Source: Alloprevotella sp. OH1205_COT-284 (GTDB taxonomy: Bacteria > Bacteroidota > Bacteroidia > Bacteroidales > Bacteroidaceae). From it: a DNA stretch of 64,000 nucleotides. The notes beneath the pieces are model-generated. The model was not told the origin of the DNA, searched no databases, and saw nothing but the letters and a program-made list of their open reading frames with translations. Below, one piece after another: positions 1-12,200 of the stretch (position 1 is its first letter; each line of letters begins with the position of its first letter). The translations under genes were made by a program, and so were the position numbers. The DNA lies in the NCBI RefSeq assembly GCF_003859795.1, contig NZ_RQYI01000004.1, forward strand, positions 33,309-97,308. Reading direction: 5' to 3'.

Positions 1-770
1 TTTCTGCAAGTATAGGCCACTTGTTGACCATCAGGACTCCACGCCAGTTGTTCGTGTCCGCCGAAAGGCATCATCGGAGATTCAAAAGGTTCACCTTCTA
101 AAAGATCTTTGAGTACATGAACGCGTTCTCCATCGAAATCGGCTAAGAAAGGATGAGGAGCCGTTGTAACGTATTGGTCCCAATGTTTGTACATCAAGTC
201 GTTGACGACCATTCCGTCGGAAAGAGGAAGGTCAGCATCGTTTTCTTGAATGGCGGTACGCTGACTCACTTCTTTTACCAAAAGAAGTCGTTTGAAATCA
301 GAAGAGAAGAGGAAATCGAGGACATCGCTCTCTTCATGACTGATTTGACGGCGGTCGCTACCATCGGCAGACATTGTCCAAAGCTGACGACTTCCACTTG
401 CCGTGGAAAGAAAAGCAATTCTCTCCTGCTCTGATACTTTAATCCACACTGCTCCACTCTCACTTTTTGAAGAAGTGGTCAGCGGAATCGTTTTTCGTGT
501 TTTAAGATCGAGGGTATAAAGATGAGTTTGTGATTTATTTTCCTTGACGCTGTAATAACTCACGCTATACACCAGCTTTGTACCCATCGCATTGACATCA
601 ACAGAGCCAATACGCCCCATGCCCCAAAGAGCTTCGGGAGTCATCAGTCCGTCTTTCAGTTCGATGCTTTGTTTACCGATGATGCTTTGGGCTTCTGCTT
701 CGGTCGAATGCCCTGTTCCCATTGTCATCAGAGAAAGGACGGTGGAAGTGATCATGGTTTTGAATTTCAT
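1..770 (-). CDS. S9-family dipeptidyl peptidase (DPP5-like), N-terminal part only
   Basis: The reading frame starts with ATG at 770 and stays open to the window edge, so the C-terminal part, including the serine hydrolase domain, lies outside. The start MKFKTMITSTVLSLMTMG looks like a signal peptide. The roughly 255 visible residues form beta-propeller blades with WSPDG-type repeats, and a stretch around VVNDLMYKHWDQYVTTAPHP strongly resembles Porphyromonas gingivalis dipeptidyl peptidase 5 from memory. DPP5 is a periplasmic exopeptidase that removes dipeptides for amino acid uptake by asaccharolytic oral Bacteroidales. It lies 78 bases downstream of yidC, behind a hairpin at 791-822, so it may have its own transcript. 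The family is clear; the exact DPP type depends on the missing catalytic domain. Confidence 0.85.
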   Translation of the reverse strand, partial: MKFKTMITSTVLSLMTMGTGHSTEAEAQSIIGKQSIELKDGLMTPEALWGMGRIGSVDVNAMGTKLVYSVSYYSVKENKSQTHLYTLDLKTRKTIPLTTSSKSESGAVWIKVSEQERIAFLSTASGSRQLWTMSADGSDRRQISHEESDVLDFLFSSDFKRLLLVKEVSQRTAIQENDADLPLSDGMVVNDLMYKHWDQYVTTAPHPFLADFDGERVHVLKDLLEGEPFESPMMPFGGHEQLAWSPDGQQVAYTCR

Positions 771-790
771 GTTTCAAAAAGATAAAACAA

Positions 791-822
791 ATAAAGACGC
801 ACCCTCATGAGTACGTCTTTAT
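791..822 (-). terminator. Probable terminator after yidC
   Basis: Inverted repeat ATAAAGACG (791-799) / CGTCTTTAT (814-822) with a 14-base loop. On the minus strand it is followed by a T-rich stretch. It lies between the yidC stop and the start of the peptidase gene. Confidence 0.5.
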
Positions 823-848
823 CAGTTGAGGGATGATAAGAAAAACTA

Positions 849-2738
849 TCATTTGTGGTTTTGCCGTGCTTTTTGTTGCTGTTCAAGCATGGCTTTCTGC
901 TGTTCTTGCAAAGCCAACATGCGAGCAGCCAAACCACCACCCTTTTTAGTGGGATTGTTTTTGTTCTTTTGGTAATAGTTTTCCAACTTTTCCAAGAGTT
1001 TGGCGTCGTCTGTGGTTTTACGCAAATACCACATCGTGAGAGCCGAGGCTGCAAGTGAGAGGAAATAATAGAAATTAAGACCTGCACTATACTTGTTGAA
1101 CATGAAGAAGAACATGACGGGGAGGAAATACATCATATATTGCATCATCTTCATCTGTGCCGCTTGTTCGGGAGCGGCAGCGGCCATAGAATCTTTTTGT
1201 TGGCGCATTGTCATCCACGAATAAAGCACATTGGCGACACAGAACAAGATGCAGAATAAAGAGATGTGATTACCCAATCCCCATATTTCGGTTCCCCACG
1301 AAATGATGTCGTCGTATGCAGAAAGGTCGTCTGCCCAAAGGAAACTTTGCTGACGGAACTCAATCGCATTGGGTACAAAATTAAACATCGCGATCCAGAT
1401 CGGCATTTGGATAAGCATGGGAAGGCATCCGCCCATCGGGCTCGAACCGTATTGCGAATAAAGCGACATCACTTCTTGTTGCCGTTTGAGTGCATCTTCT
1501 TTGTTGGGATATTTGGCATTGATCGCATCAACTTTGGGTTTCAAGACACGCATTTTGGCCGAACTCAAAAAGCTTTTCTTGGTCGGAGCGTAAACAATGA
1601 CGCGCAGCAAAATCGTGATCAGCACCAACACCAACCACATCGGGAGGTTTAATCCTGTCAAGAAGTCGAAGACATAAATCGTAAAGAATCGATTGATCCA
1701 ACGAATGACCGGCCACCCGAGATACACAAGGTCTTGCAACTCTGTGTCATGCTCGGTGAGCTTATACTTATCCATTGATTGGAGCAATCTGAAATTGTTG
1801 GGGCCAAAATACCATTGGAATTGTGAAGGTTCTTTTCCGGAAGGGTCAAATCCGGCTTCCATTTTGGCGGTGTAATGTTTCAGATAACCCGAATTTTCAG
1901 CCAGTTGTTCGCTTTTGAGTTGCACATCGGTCAAAGGCTGTTTGGAGATAAAACAACTGCTGAAATACTGATTTTTGAACGCAAGCCAATCCACATTGCC
2001 TTCGGCTTTTTCTTCGACGGTGCTTTGTTCGCTCAATTTCTCCGTTCCTCCTCGGTGGAGCTTGTAGGTCAGCGTCGAGTACATGTTTTCGAAATAATAT
2101 CCTTTTTCAAACTGCTGCACACGATCTTCCCAATCAATGCTGAAAGTCTTGGTTCTTGGCGAGAAGAGTTGTTGCATGCCCTCCGTACGTACATTCATAT
2201 TGATGATGTAATCATCGGTCAGCATATAGTCAAAAGCTATCTTTTCTCCGTTCTTTCCAACAAGTGCCATTGTCACAGAGTTGGAAGTTTGGTTCTCTGC
2301 CACAAAATAATAGTCTGATGTTGAGATGTTTTCTTCCTTAGTATCAAAGAAGAACTTCATCTCTGCGTCATTCTCGTTATAGAGCACGAGAGGTGCTTTT
2401 CCGCCGGCTTTATATTCGGCATAGCTACTGTATTCGCTCAGATTGACCCGTGCGATCTGTCCGCCTTTATTATTGATGATAACTTCCATTTTGTCATTCA
2501 CGAGCACAATGGGAGCTTGTGTGTTGGGCTGCTTAGCATTGAAAAAAACGGAAGTGCTGTCGATGCTTTGCTGCATTTGAAGCTGTGCTTGCTTCTTCTG
2601 CACGGCATCGTGTTGTTTTTCAATAGGGTTCTGTTGTGTAGTTTGAGCAGGAGTAGAAGTCTGTTGAGATGACCAATAGCTGAATCCGAAGAGTACGGCG
2701 GCCATTAAAACAAAACCGATAATCGTATTTTTATCCAT
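849..2738 (-). CDS. yidC: Membrane protein insertase YidC
   Basis: YidC inserts and folds inner-membrane proteins, alone or with SecYEG. The 629-residue product has the Gram-negative layout: an N-terminal membrane anchor (about residues 5-22), a large periplasmic beta domain (about 70-340), and a C-terminal core of hydrophobic helices (about 355-590) with the family-typical sequence SPMGGCLPMLIQMPIW. The tail is Gln/Lys-rich and basic, as expected for ribosome contact. The ATG at 2738 gives a good signal anchor (MDKNTIIGFVLMAAVLFGFSYW). It follows pyrG by 57 bases in the same direction. Length and domain order are normal for Bacteroidetes. Confidence 0.97.
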   Translation of the reverse strand: MDKNTIIGFVLMAAVLFGFSYWSSQQTSTPAQTTQQNPIEKQHDAVQKKQAQLQMQQSIDSTSVFFNAKQPNTQAPIVLVNDKMEVIINNKGGQIARVNLSEYSSYAEYKAGGKAPLVLYNENDAEMKFFFDTKEENISTSDYYFVAENQTSNSVTMALVGKNGEKIAFDYMLTDDYIINMNVRTEGMQQLFSPRTKTFSIDWEDRVQQFEKGYYFENMYSTLTYKLHRGGTEKLSEQSTVEEKAEGNVDWLAFKNQYFSSCFISKQPLTDVQLKSEQLAENSGYLKHYTAKMEAGFDPSGKEPSQFQWYFGPNNFRLLQSMDKYKLTEHDTELQDLVYLGWPVIRWINRFFTIYVFDFLTGLNLPMWLVLVLITILLRVIVYAPTKKSFLSSAKMRVLKPKVDAINAKYPNKEDALKRQQEVMSLYSQYGSSPMGGCLPMLIQMPIWIAMFNFVPNAIEFRQQSFLWADDLSAYDDIISWGTEIWGLGNHISLFCILFCVANVLYSWMTMRQQKDSMAAAAPEQAAQMKMMQYMMYFLPVMFFFMFNKYSAGLNFYYFLSLAASALTMWYLRKTTDDAKLLEKLENYYQKNKNNPTKKGGGLAARMLALQEQQKAMLEQQQKARQNHK

Positions 2739-2795
2739 TCGTTGTCGTTAAAAGTCCGCTCAACAACAATACATTGCCGAGCGGAGCACTGTTTA

Positions 2796-4683
<1,888 letters not shown>

Positions 4684-4754
4684 AGGATATTGGGGAGTGT
4701 ATTGGGGTTTGCAATTTTTTTATGTAAACTCTGCTTTCTTATATCGGTCGCTTT

Positions 4755-5237
4755 CTATATCGGCCGAAAGAAGCGTAGCCACAAGCGTCTATAAATAAAC
4801 AAGATATAGCGGCGTATGGGCGTAAGGCTGAGCCAGATTTGCGAATAAATTCTCCATTTCAATCCGGAGGTCAAATCCGGTTTCCGACTTCCTTTCCGAT
4901 AAAAGCCTTGTGCGATACCTATCACTTCCGAACGACGGCAATGTTCTGTCATTCCGACATTGCCATCGCCTTGCAACGTGAGCAAATCACTTTGCACATT
5001 GATGATGCGGTGAAGCACATAAACCAGAGGAGCGATTTCGGCCAAAACGACATCTCCGATTTTGAGTTGGGTGGTATCACATTGCGCCAACAGCACCTCG
5101 TCACGATCGTGTTCTACAAAAACACGCATACTCCACCCTCTCACTTTGAAACGCGCCGTGTGTCCTTCGCGGAGCAATTCGCGTATCTGAGGAATAAAAA
5201 CGGAGTTGTCAATGAGAAGATGTCGGTGCTCCATCAT
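4755..5237 (-). CDS. S24/S26-family (signal-peptidase-like) peptidase
   Basis: A 160-residue protein with the peptidase S24/S26 core: the RGWSM motif carries the presumed nucleophile Ser36, and GDVVLAEI followed by VLHRII places His76 where bacterial signal peptidases have Lys, so it looks like a Ser-His (S26B/SipW-like) enzyme. A later QGDGN segment fits the family's third conserved box. The C-terminus (about 125-160) is basic and hydrophobic and may bind membrane. There is no N-terminal membrane anchor. It overlaps the kinase gene upstream by 4 bases (ATGA), which implies tight coupling. Its likely job is cleaving a small peptide or leader, but the substrate is unknown. Confidence 0.75.
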   Translation of the reverse strand: MMEHRHLLIDNSVFIPQIRELLREGHTARFKVRGWSMRVFVEHDRDEVLLAQCDTTQLKIGDVVLAEIAPLVYVLHRIINVQSDLLTLQGDGNVGMTEHCRRSEVIGIAQGFYRKGSRKPDLTSGLKWRIYSQIWLSLTPIRRYILFIYRRLWLRFFRPI

Positions 5238-6121
5238 GATTTCACCAAATGAGCATGACTCAATTCTGCGGCTTCACGATTGGGCAGACATTCCAAATCG
5301 AAAGCCGGAACACGAGCGGCAATTCCACTTACGGTGTTGCAAATGGCATCGTAAGAAAGCTTGTCCCAAATCATAGTGGAGCAAGACGAGAGGATTGAGG
5401 CGAAAGCTTCCACTTTGGAGTATTGTCTGATTTTGTTGTGGGGAGCTTGATGAAGCCGTAGAAATCCTCCTGCTTTTTGACGTATGTTTTTGTAGCATGG
5501 AGTTTTTCCGCTCCAAGGCGTTCCGTAAACATAGACTTCTCCGTCTTTGTCCAGACGCAAGGCCGGATTATCGTCGTTGAGCAATTCGGTATCGTCGATG
5601 TTTTCCAACCAAAGGCGGCAGTGCGTGCTTTTACCCGTACCGCTTTTGCCTTGAAACAAATAGCCTTTTCCGTCTTTCATCGGAACGGAAGAGTGAATGA
5701 GCAACACGCCGTGTTGAGCTCCGGCAAATGCATAGGCTATCATCACGGCGTTGTCAATGCCGAAAGCCATGTTGGAGAGTGTGCCAAAAAGAGAAGCCTT
5801 GCATGCGGAGAAATCCGCGTTGGTGTCGAATGCACAAGCCGTAGTGCCGTCTACATCGTCGAGCAACATGCGATAGCCTCCTTCTCTTTTTCGCCAAATG
5901 CGATGACAGATATCGCCGTTATTAAATTCGCCAACTTCCTCAAAGTCTGAAGTGTTCGTATCCACCAATCCGTCTCCGACGGTCAAACGAAAGATCGGTG
6001 TGGCGTCGGTTTGGGGAAGGTAGAACGGGTAAGAGGAGGGAAGAAGCCTTTTATAATCAACATTATCGTCAAGAAAATCAATGACGTAATGCTGTTCGGC
6101 TACACAAAAGTTCAAAACCAT
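5234..6121 (-). CDS. HprK-like P-loop kinase
   Basis: A 295-residue protein with a Walker A loop GKSGTGKST (residues 158-166), an acidic stretch LLNDDNP (about 180-186) and GTPWSGKT, as in HPr kinase/phosphorylase and PEP carboxykinase-like folds. The N-terminal half does not match the canonical HprK sensor domain. HprK-like kinases without a PTS role occur in RiPP clusters, where they phosphorylate peptides. Coupling to the S26-like peptidase (4-base overlap) and the nearby PqqD-like gene suggest such a role here. The substrate cannot be identified from this window. Confidence 0.75.
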   Translation of the reverse strand: MVLNFCVAEQHYVIDFLDDNVDYKRLLPSSYPFYLPQTDATPIFRLTVGDGLVDTNTSDFEEVGEFNNGDICHRIWRKREGGYRMLLDDVDGTTACAFDTNADFSACKASLFGTLSNMAFGIDNAVMIAYAFAGAQHGVLLIHSSVPMKDGKGYLFQGKSGTGKSTHCRLWLENIDDTELLNDDNPALRLDKDGEVYVYGTPWSGKTPCYKNIRQKAGGFLRLHQAPHNKIRQYSKVEAFASILSSCSTMIWDKLSYDAICNTVSGIAARVPAFDLECLPNREAAELSHAHLVKS

Positions 6122-6160
6122 AAACCTTTCAAGAGTTTGTCGCGAAAGAAGCGGATTTAA

Positions 6161-6604
6161 TTATTCGTCAGAAGGGATGTAGCGAAAGGAAAAATCATCT
6201 CGGAAAACATTTCTAATCCTCAATGTTATGCTGCCTTGTTTCTTCTTATCATTTTTCCGCTGCACTTGCTGCCATTTTTTGAGTGCCTTTTCTGCATTCT
6301 TGGCAAAGAAGACGGCTACGGTCTGATGAGTGAGTTGATGTTCTTTCTCTAAGAAAGTGCGAAACTGTTCCGCATATTGGTTGCGATGAAGCAATAATCC
6401 TTTTTTATCCAAGAGCTGCCCGGAGAGTTCCGAAATGCCGCTGATGTAGACAACCGAATCTGCCAAATGTTGAGAAACGCCAAAAATGTATATCGTTTCA
6501 TTTCGTAAAGGCGTGTTCTCGTGTTTCTGTTTTTGAGCCGAAAGAGGCAGTCCCCAAACGGCTATCAAAACACCCAACAACCACAAAAATAAGTTTCTTT
6601 GCAT
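6161..6604 (-). CDS. Secreted protein of unknown function
   Basis: 147 residues starting with a clear Sec signal peptide (MQRNLFLWLLGVLIAVWG, cleavage likely after LSAQ, about residue 24). The mature part is lysine-rich and predicted soluble, with KNAEKALKKWQQVQRKNDKKK near residue 115 and a beta-like C-terminus. I do not recognise a named family; small periplasmic proteins of this look are common in Bacteroidales. It is the first gene of the operon, with a good promoter starting 33 bases upstream, and lies 39 bases before the HprK-like gene. A link to the kinase/peptidase/PqqD trio is only positional. Confidence 0.7.
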   Translation of the reverse strand: MQRNLFLWLLGVLIAVWGLPLSAQKQKHENTPLRNETIYIFGVSQHLADSVVYISGISELSGQLLDKKGLLLHRNQYAEQFRTFLEKEHQLTHQTVAVFFAKNAEKALKKWQQVQRKNDKKKQGSITLRIRNVFRDDFSFRYIPSDE

Positions 6605-6636
6605 GAAAGACTAAATGTAAGGATCAAAAATATCTG

Positions 6637-6667
6637 CAAAGTTACTCTTTTCTCAGAACATCACAAA
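6637..6667 (-). promoter_or_regulatory. Bacteroidetes-type promoter for the operon running to yidC
   Basis: On the minus strand: TTTG (6667-6664), 19 bases, then TAACTTTG (6644-6637), an exact fit to TTTG-N19-TAnnTTTG. Transcription would start near 6630, about 25 bases before the ATG at 6604. Confidence 0.7.
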
Positions 6668-7401
6668 AGTTTCTCCGACTTTTAAGTTTGGAAACCAAAG
6701 CAGAGGAGGCTATGATAAGTTCCCACCGGTCGTTCCTGCGTCCTGTTCCAGTCTTTGCCCCCTTCGCGTCTTCGATGAAACCGTCCTTTTGGGCGTTTTC
6801 TTACCCTATAATGTTGTTTTTATCGTTTTGCTTCCGCTAAAACGCTTATCGCATTGAATATTAAATGGTTTTGAGCGAAGGCAAAGTGAAGGCAAACTTT
6901 TGGCAAATCTTACAACTTGATGAAAATCAAAGAAATATCAGCGAAGGCAAATCTATCGTTTTGCCTTCACCTCCTTTCACTGTTGCCGTGTGTAAAATCG
7001 CCTTTTTACAAGGTTGTGAAAGCACAAAAAGACCTCAACAGAATGATTGTTTGGTGTTTGAAAAAGAAATGTACATTTTCCCTCTATCTACATACATTTA
7101 TATGGCACTGTTAATCAATGAATTGAATGATCGGTGTAGGAAATGTAGACAAAAAAACAAAGAACTGATGTACGCGCGTGCGCGAGAGAACAGCTGTTCT
7201 CCGCTCCGACAGGAAATAGAATTCCTTACCTTTGAGATAGAAATACCTATCTCAAAGGTAGAAATTTCCGGCTCAAAGGTAGTTGTGGCGATCTCCTTTG
7301 TTTGTTGCGATAGCATACACAGATGTTGCTTCATCTCTTTTTCGCGGGCGACTTTTCGGGCAACGCGATGAACAATACGTCGATGAGGATGTTTCGCCAA
7401 G
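6668..7401. other. Gene-free stretch with repeat remnants
   Basis: About 730 bases between the operon promoter and the 3' end of ispF. I see no convincing gene: short open frames on both strands lack family resemblance and starts. It holds TGTAGACA-type words (near 7117-7165) and the inverted repeat at 7227-7260, both shared with other intergenic regions in the window. Confidence 0.5.
7227..7275. repeat. Intergenic repeat family 1, diverged copy A
   Basis: Perfect 14-bp inverted repeat TACCTTTGAGATAG (7227-7240) / CTATCTCAAAGGTA (7247-7260) with a 6-base loop, followed by a further CTCAAAGGTAG at about 7262-7272. It resembles the CTCTGAGKTAGAAAATTCTAC element seen at 23843, 36648, 46120 and 52804. 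Confidence 0.55.
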
Positions 7402-7875
7402 CTACTTCTCGATCAGCACCGTGGCATAAGCCGTTATTCCCTCTTCGCGACCGACGAACCCCATGCGTTCGCAAGTGGTGGCTTTAATGGAAATCTCCTC
7501 CTCGGTGACATTCATCAACGGCGCAAGACAGGCTTTCATGGCTTCCACATGAGGGTTGATTTTGGGGCGTTCGGCCACAATGGTGCAATCTACGTTTCCG
7601 ACCTTAAAGCCTTTTTGGGCAATCAACTCGACAGATCTGCGCAAAAGCAACTTGCTGTCCACGTCTTTGTAGTCTGCTCCGGTGTCGGGAAAATGAAAGC
7701 CGATGTCGCGCATGTTTGCTGCCCCCAAGAGCGCATCGCAAATGGCGTGTATCAACACATCGGCATCACTGTGGCCGAGCAGCCCGTGAGTGTGCTCAAT
7801 GAGAATACCTCCCAACCACATGGGGCGATTTTCCACCAATTGGTGAACGTCGAATCCGAAACCGACTCTGATCAT
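7402..7875 (-). CDS. ispF: 2-C-methyl-D-erythritol 2,4-cyclodiphosphate synthase
   Basis: IspF catalyses the fifth step of the non-mevalonate isoprenoid pathway, forming the cyclodiphosphate from CDP-ME 2-phosphate. The 157-residue protein shows the metal-binding FDVHQ motif (Asp9, His11), GHSDADVLIHAICDALLGA, the DIGFHFPDT box and the C-terminal KATTCERMGFVGREEG CDP-binding segment. The length is exactly typical. The start at 7875 gives the conserved MIRVGFGFDVH. It lies about 100 bases downstream of porV, an order I recall from P. gingivalis. Confidence 0.98.
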   Translation of the reverse strand: MIRVGFGFDVHQLVENRPMWLGGILIEHTHGLLGHSDADVLIHAICDALLGAANMRDIGFHFPDTGADYKDVDSKLLLRRSVELIAQKGFKVGNVDCTIVAERPKINPHVEAMKACLAPLMNVTEEEISIKATTCERMGFVGREEGITAYATVLIEK

Positions 7876-7978
7876 AATTTATAGTATTGAAGTTAGATGT
7901 ATATGAAAACTGTTGTTTGTCGCCGTATGTCGTCATCTTGTGCGAAAGCCAAAACCTATTGGTAAGAAAAGCCGTTGA

Positions 7979-9130
7979 TTAACGGCCGATGAGTTCTTTG
8001 ATGCCGTCCATGTCGAAAGATAAGGACACTCGCAATGTCTGATCAAGAGGATTGGAGGGAGTAGTGGCTACGACATAGCCGGCGTCGATGCTCAACACAT
8101 TCATTTTGAAGCCGGCACCGACCGTGAAATATTTCCGATTGCCCTGCATCATACTTTCGTGGTGATAGCCGCCTCGGAGGGAGAAGGTGTCATTATAGAT
8201 ATATTCTGCTCCAATGCTCCATTGCACCTCTTCCAACTCTCCCTTGAAGCCTCTTTCGCTGTCGCCAAAACTTTTGAATATGCCGGAAATGGGCGATTGG
8301 TCATAATAGTCTTTTCTGATACGCTCTTGGTAGTCCTCGTTGGTTTCTCCGTCCTTGCGAAGCGGAGGGGAAGGAACCAACAGTTTGTTGGCTTCGGCCG
8401 TGAATGCGAAACGGTTAAATTCGTCGATGGGTACCGTCAAGTTGGTGCCGACACGAAGGTTGGTGGGAATATAAAAGGAATAGTCGGAGCCATAGTTGAT
8501 TTTAGAACCGATGTTGCTGACATTCACTCCCCAAGCCCAGTTGCACTCACGATTGCCGATCAATATGTAGTTGTTCCAATAGGTGGAGAGATCGACGGCA
8601 AAAGAAGAGCCCGGAGTAACATTGTCGTTATAACGGCCGGAAAGATCGGAATACATATAGCGCAAAGCCACTGCTGCCGAAAAGGTCTCGGAGAGCATTC
8701 GCGAGTAGGCCATATCGACGGCAAACTCATAGGGTTTCACGGAATAGCCCTCATTGCCGACGGCAACATCGCCGACGGTGAAGTATTTTACCGATCCCGA
8801 TACGGCCTGATAGTCGCCCAAACGCATATATCCAACCGTGTTGATCAGCGCGATGCCCTCTGTGAGTTGGCGAAGCCATGGGGTGTAGTTCAGGGCGAAA
8901 CCGGCACGAGAAATCGTAAAAGGATATTTCGCGGGATTCCAGTTTTGAGAATGTACGTCGGGATCGGTGGCTGCACCGAGATCTCCCATGGCCGCTCCTC
9001 TTGCATCGGCGGCAATGGTTTGAGATACCACAGCTGTTGTGACGGGGTTGAAACGGTCTTTAAGATCGTCGTCTGCCCAAACCACCATGGCGAAGGGCAA
9101 AAAGAAGAGCATCAAAAGATTTTTTTTCAT
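7979..9130 (-). CDS. porV: Type IX secretion outer-membrane protein PorV (LptO)
   Basis: PorV is a FadL-like beta-barrel that collects T9SS cargo from the SprA translocon and presents it to the PorU sortase at the cell surface. The 383-residue product has a signal peptide (MKKNLLMLFFLPFAMVVWA) and a PorV-like early region (RGAAMGDLGAATDPDVHSQNWNPA) followed by amphipathic strands ending in an aromatic-rich C-terminus (LRVSLSFDMDGIKEL). It lies 112 bases downstream of porU. The length matches P. gingivalis PorV (about 390). No C-terminal T9SS signal is expected or seen. Confidence 0.95.
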   Translation of the reverse strand: MKKNLLMLFFLPFAMVVWADDDLKDRFNPVTTAVVSQTIAADARGAAMGDLGAATDPDVHSQNWNPAKYPFTISRAGFALNYTPWLRQLTEGIALINTVGYMRLGDYQAVSGSVKYFTVGDVAVGNEGYSVKPYEFAVDMAYSRMLSETFSAAVALRYMYSDLSGRYNDNVTPGSSFAVDLSTYWNNYILIGNRECNWAWGVNVSNIGSKINYGSDYSFYIPTNLRVGTNLTVPIDEFNRFAFTAEANKLLVPSPPLRKDGETNEDYQERIRKDYYDQSPISGIFKSFGDSERGFKGELEEVQWSIGAEYIYNDTFSLRGGYHHESMMQGNRKYFTVGAGFKMNVLSIDAGYVVATTPSNPLDQTLRVSLSFDMDGIKELIGR

Positions 9131-9242
9131 GGAGTGAAATGCTTATGTGGAAAAAGAAAGCTCGGCAGAAATACTTTTCGTGGAAAAAGCGCAAAGACAA
9201 GAAGACTTTTCGCGCTCACGGAAGAGACCGAGGGATGTCAGA

Positions 9243-12200
9243 CTATTTTTGAGAAATAATGAGTTTATGGGTAGGTGTTTCTTGTTTGCCTTTTTCAGTG
9301 CTGATGACGGCTCGATAGAGATAAACTCCGTCTTGAAGGCGGTTGTGACGGAAATCATGAAGATTCCAATTTTCAACGTGTTGTCTGCTTCCGGGCGGAA
9401 CAACACTTGAACTTGTCCACACTGTCTGTCCGTTGAGGTCGTAGACTTCCAGTTTGATGTGTGTTTCTCTTTCGGAGTCGGGAGTGATTTGAGTGACGAA
9501 ATGGGTTGAGTAAACAGCGGGATTTTGCGTGACGACAATGTCGTTTTCGGGTAATCCGGAATCGCGCACGATAAAACGAAGCTGTCGAGTGGTAGAATTG
9601 TTGTTGATGTCCCAAACCCGGAAGTTCAAAACATGTTCGCCAAGACTGAGATCGGAAAGAGGATAGATCACTTTACCCGATTGATAAGATCCCAGATCAT
9701 AAACGAAATGATCGTTGAGTTTTACGATATTCGTCATGTCGTTGTCAATGATCAACTCCATGTCGTGCACCAAGCTTGTTTGCGCCATGTTGATGCCGCT
9801 GTCATCGGAAATTTCGGCCACAAAAGTAGGCGAAGCACCTACAACGGCTCTGTCCGGAGTGTCTGCATGGTCAAGATAAATCAATACCTTGGGTGGAATG
9901 GTGTCGAGCTCTTCTTTTAAGGCCGTGCCTTTCAAATGAAAAGCATCGCTGAAACCATTGCATTCTTTCTGGCGGTCGTTGCTCACAGCGTAGAAGCTGA
10001 TGCGTGCAGATTCTTCGCTGTAACTGATGTCGCGGGGAATGCTGACCATAAATTCGAAGCGGCCGGCTTTTATCGTAGTGCTACCCTTAAATACGCTGCG
10101 GGATTGTTCGCGATAAGTCATTTTGGGAGAGCCTCCGTTTCCCTTGCTGGTAATGGTCTCTGCGCAGTCGTAGATTTCGGCCATGATCGTGCCTTCAAAG
10201 TTTTTATCGACCATTTCCGAACTGCGATCGTCGGCAACATAACCGCTGAAACGTACCACACTGCCGGCCGACAAGCGGACATTGGAGGTAGATGTCAAGG
10301 CTTTTCCATTGATGCTGTCGAGCACAACGCTGCCTGTCGGAATGCTCAATTCAAGAGCCGGATCGCCGAAATAAACGTATTTCAGTTTGTTCATCGTGGG
10401 ATCGTAGAGCGTATTGCGTCCCGTTTTGGGAGTGACAAGATGCACTTTCGCCAAGCGCAATGCTTCGCCCATCGTGATGCGACGCCCGTGTTGATCTTTC
10501 CCGATGACATATTGGGAAAACATCTGATTGATCGCACTGTTTTGTGAGGCATACACAGCTCTCGTTGCACACATGAAAGCTATGCTGCCTGCTCCCGGCA
10601 GTAGCAGAGAGTTTTCTGCCAAATTCTCTTCTTTGGAGTCGAAAGGATAGATCTCGCAGGAGGCCAACACCCACAAGGCTAAATTAGACGAATAGGTGTC
10701 TTTGAAATCGTTGATTTGAAGAGATTTTTCATGAGAAATTTGATGAGGTGCGCCATGGCCGCTGTAATTGAACATCAGTGCTCCCGACCTCATCAGTGAC
10801 TTGACGCGCTCCGTCACGGCCGGATAGGTGTTTCCGGTGGCTCCCGATTCACGCGTATAACGATCCCAATAAACTTTTTGGATATTGAAACGATTGCTGC
10901 CATGATTGATGAGCACTTCGGAAATCTTTTCGGCATCTTGTGCATGTTCGTTGGCATCACCGTCATCGCCGAGCAGCACGATGCTGTTTTTCCATGAACC
11001 GGTATTTTTATTGGACATGTATTGCTCGACCTTGTCCACCAACACACGAGCTTCCTCCTCGGTTACACAAACCAAACGACCTACGGCGATGTCCATCTTT
11101 TCGCGACGAATGCTTCTGCCCTCATCGTCATCGAGCATGGCATAGAAATCGTCGGTGACATAACTATTGACCGTACCAATACTTTGAGCGGAGGCATCGA
11201 CCTCATAAGCCAACAAATAGTCGTCGGGGGAAAGGTTTGACCATGCCGAGGTTATAAAGCGATTGTCCCAAGGGCTTTTGCCCATCAATAAAAGATATTT
11301 CGGTGCATCTTCAATCGTTTCCGCACGGTCATAAAGCATCTTCAAATATCGACGATAGGCATTGGCGTCGGGAGTTCCCGATGAAAACTCGTTGTATAAT
11401 TGTTTGGCCGATACGACTTTCACTTTCAATCCGCTCCGCTTTCGATGCAGCTCCCCCAAACGCTCGGCCTGCTTCATCAGTTTGCCGCTTGACGGCACGA
11501 TGATCACATAGTCGATGTCGGTATCGGCATGTAAGTTTTGCTGGGTGACATGTTCAACAAACTCAGGGAGAGGATATTGTGCTTGGGCATCGAATGCGAC
11601 AAAACGGCGTTGTGGCGTGTCGGTGGTGAAAAGACTTGTTGCGCCTTCGGAAACGATCGGAAGTTCCGCCGTCAGACTGCCTTTTTGTCCAAGCCTCCAA
11701 ACTTTTGTGTGGGCGTTGGTATTCGCCAAACGCAGTGTTGTTTCTCCTTCGCCCAAAGGAGAAAACGCATAAGGGGTTGCCGAAACGGAAAGGCGGCGAG
11801 GATAGTTCACCCGAATATAATCTAAGCGAGCTTCATTTCCGCGAGTGGTGCGAAAATTGAAAGTCAAATGCTCCGTAGATGTTCGATGACTCAGGTTTAT
11901 GGTTTGTGCTTTTGCGCTCTCAATGATCGTATTGATTGCTCCTAGCGTGAAACGAGTTTCTTGCTCGCCGTTCACATCTACTTCAACAGCCGTGGGCGTT
12001 TGTACCGAAGCGGCAGAAAAAGACAAATTGACAGAGGTTTCGGCATATCCGTCGGTCAAAGCCAAATCGGGAAGGGTAAGGCGGAAAGCACGAGCATTGC
12101 CGGCTTCAAAATTGTAGGAATCGAAGAGGCGACGTCCACCTTCATACCAGCCTGCTTTGTCTTCCTCCAAGCGAACGGCATAAGGTATGCTTTCGCGAAC

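Noticed and set aside
6865..7400. Open frames of 168 and 100 residues on both strands of the 6.7-7.4 kb gap
   Set aside because: They overlap each other, run through inverted repeats, have no recognisable domain and end directly at ispF; they look random.
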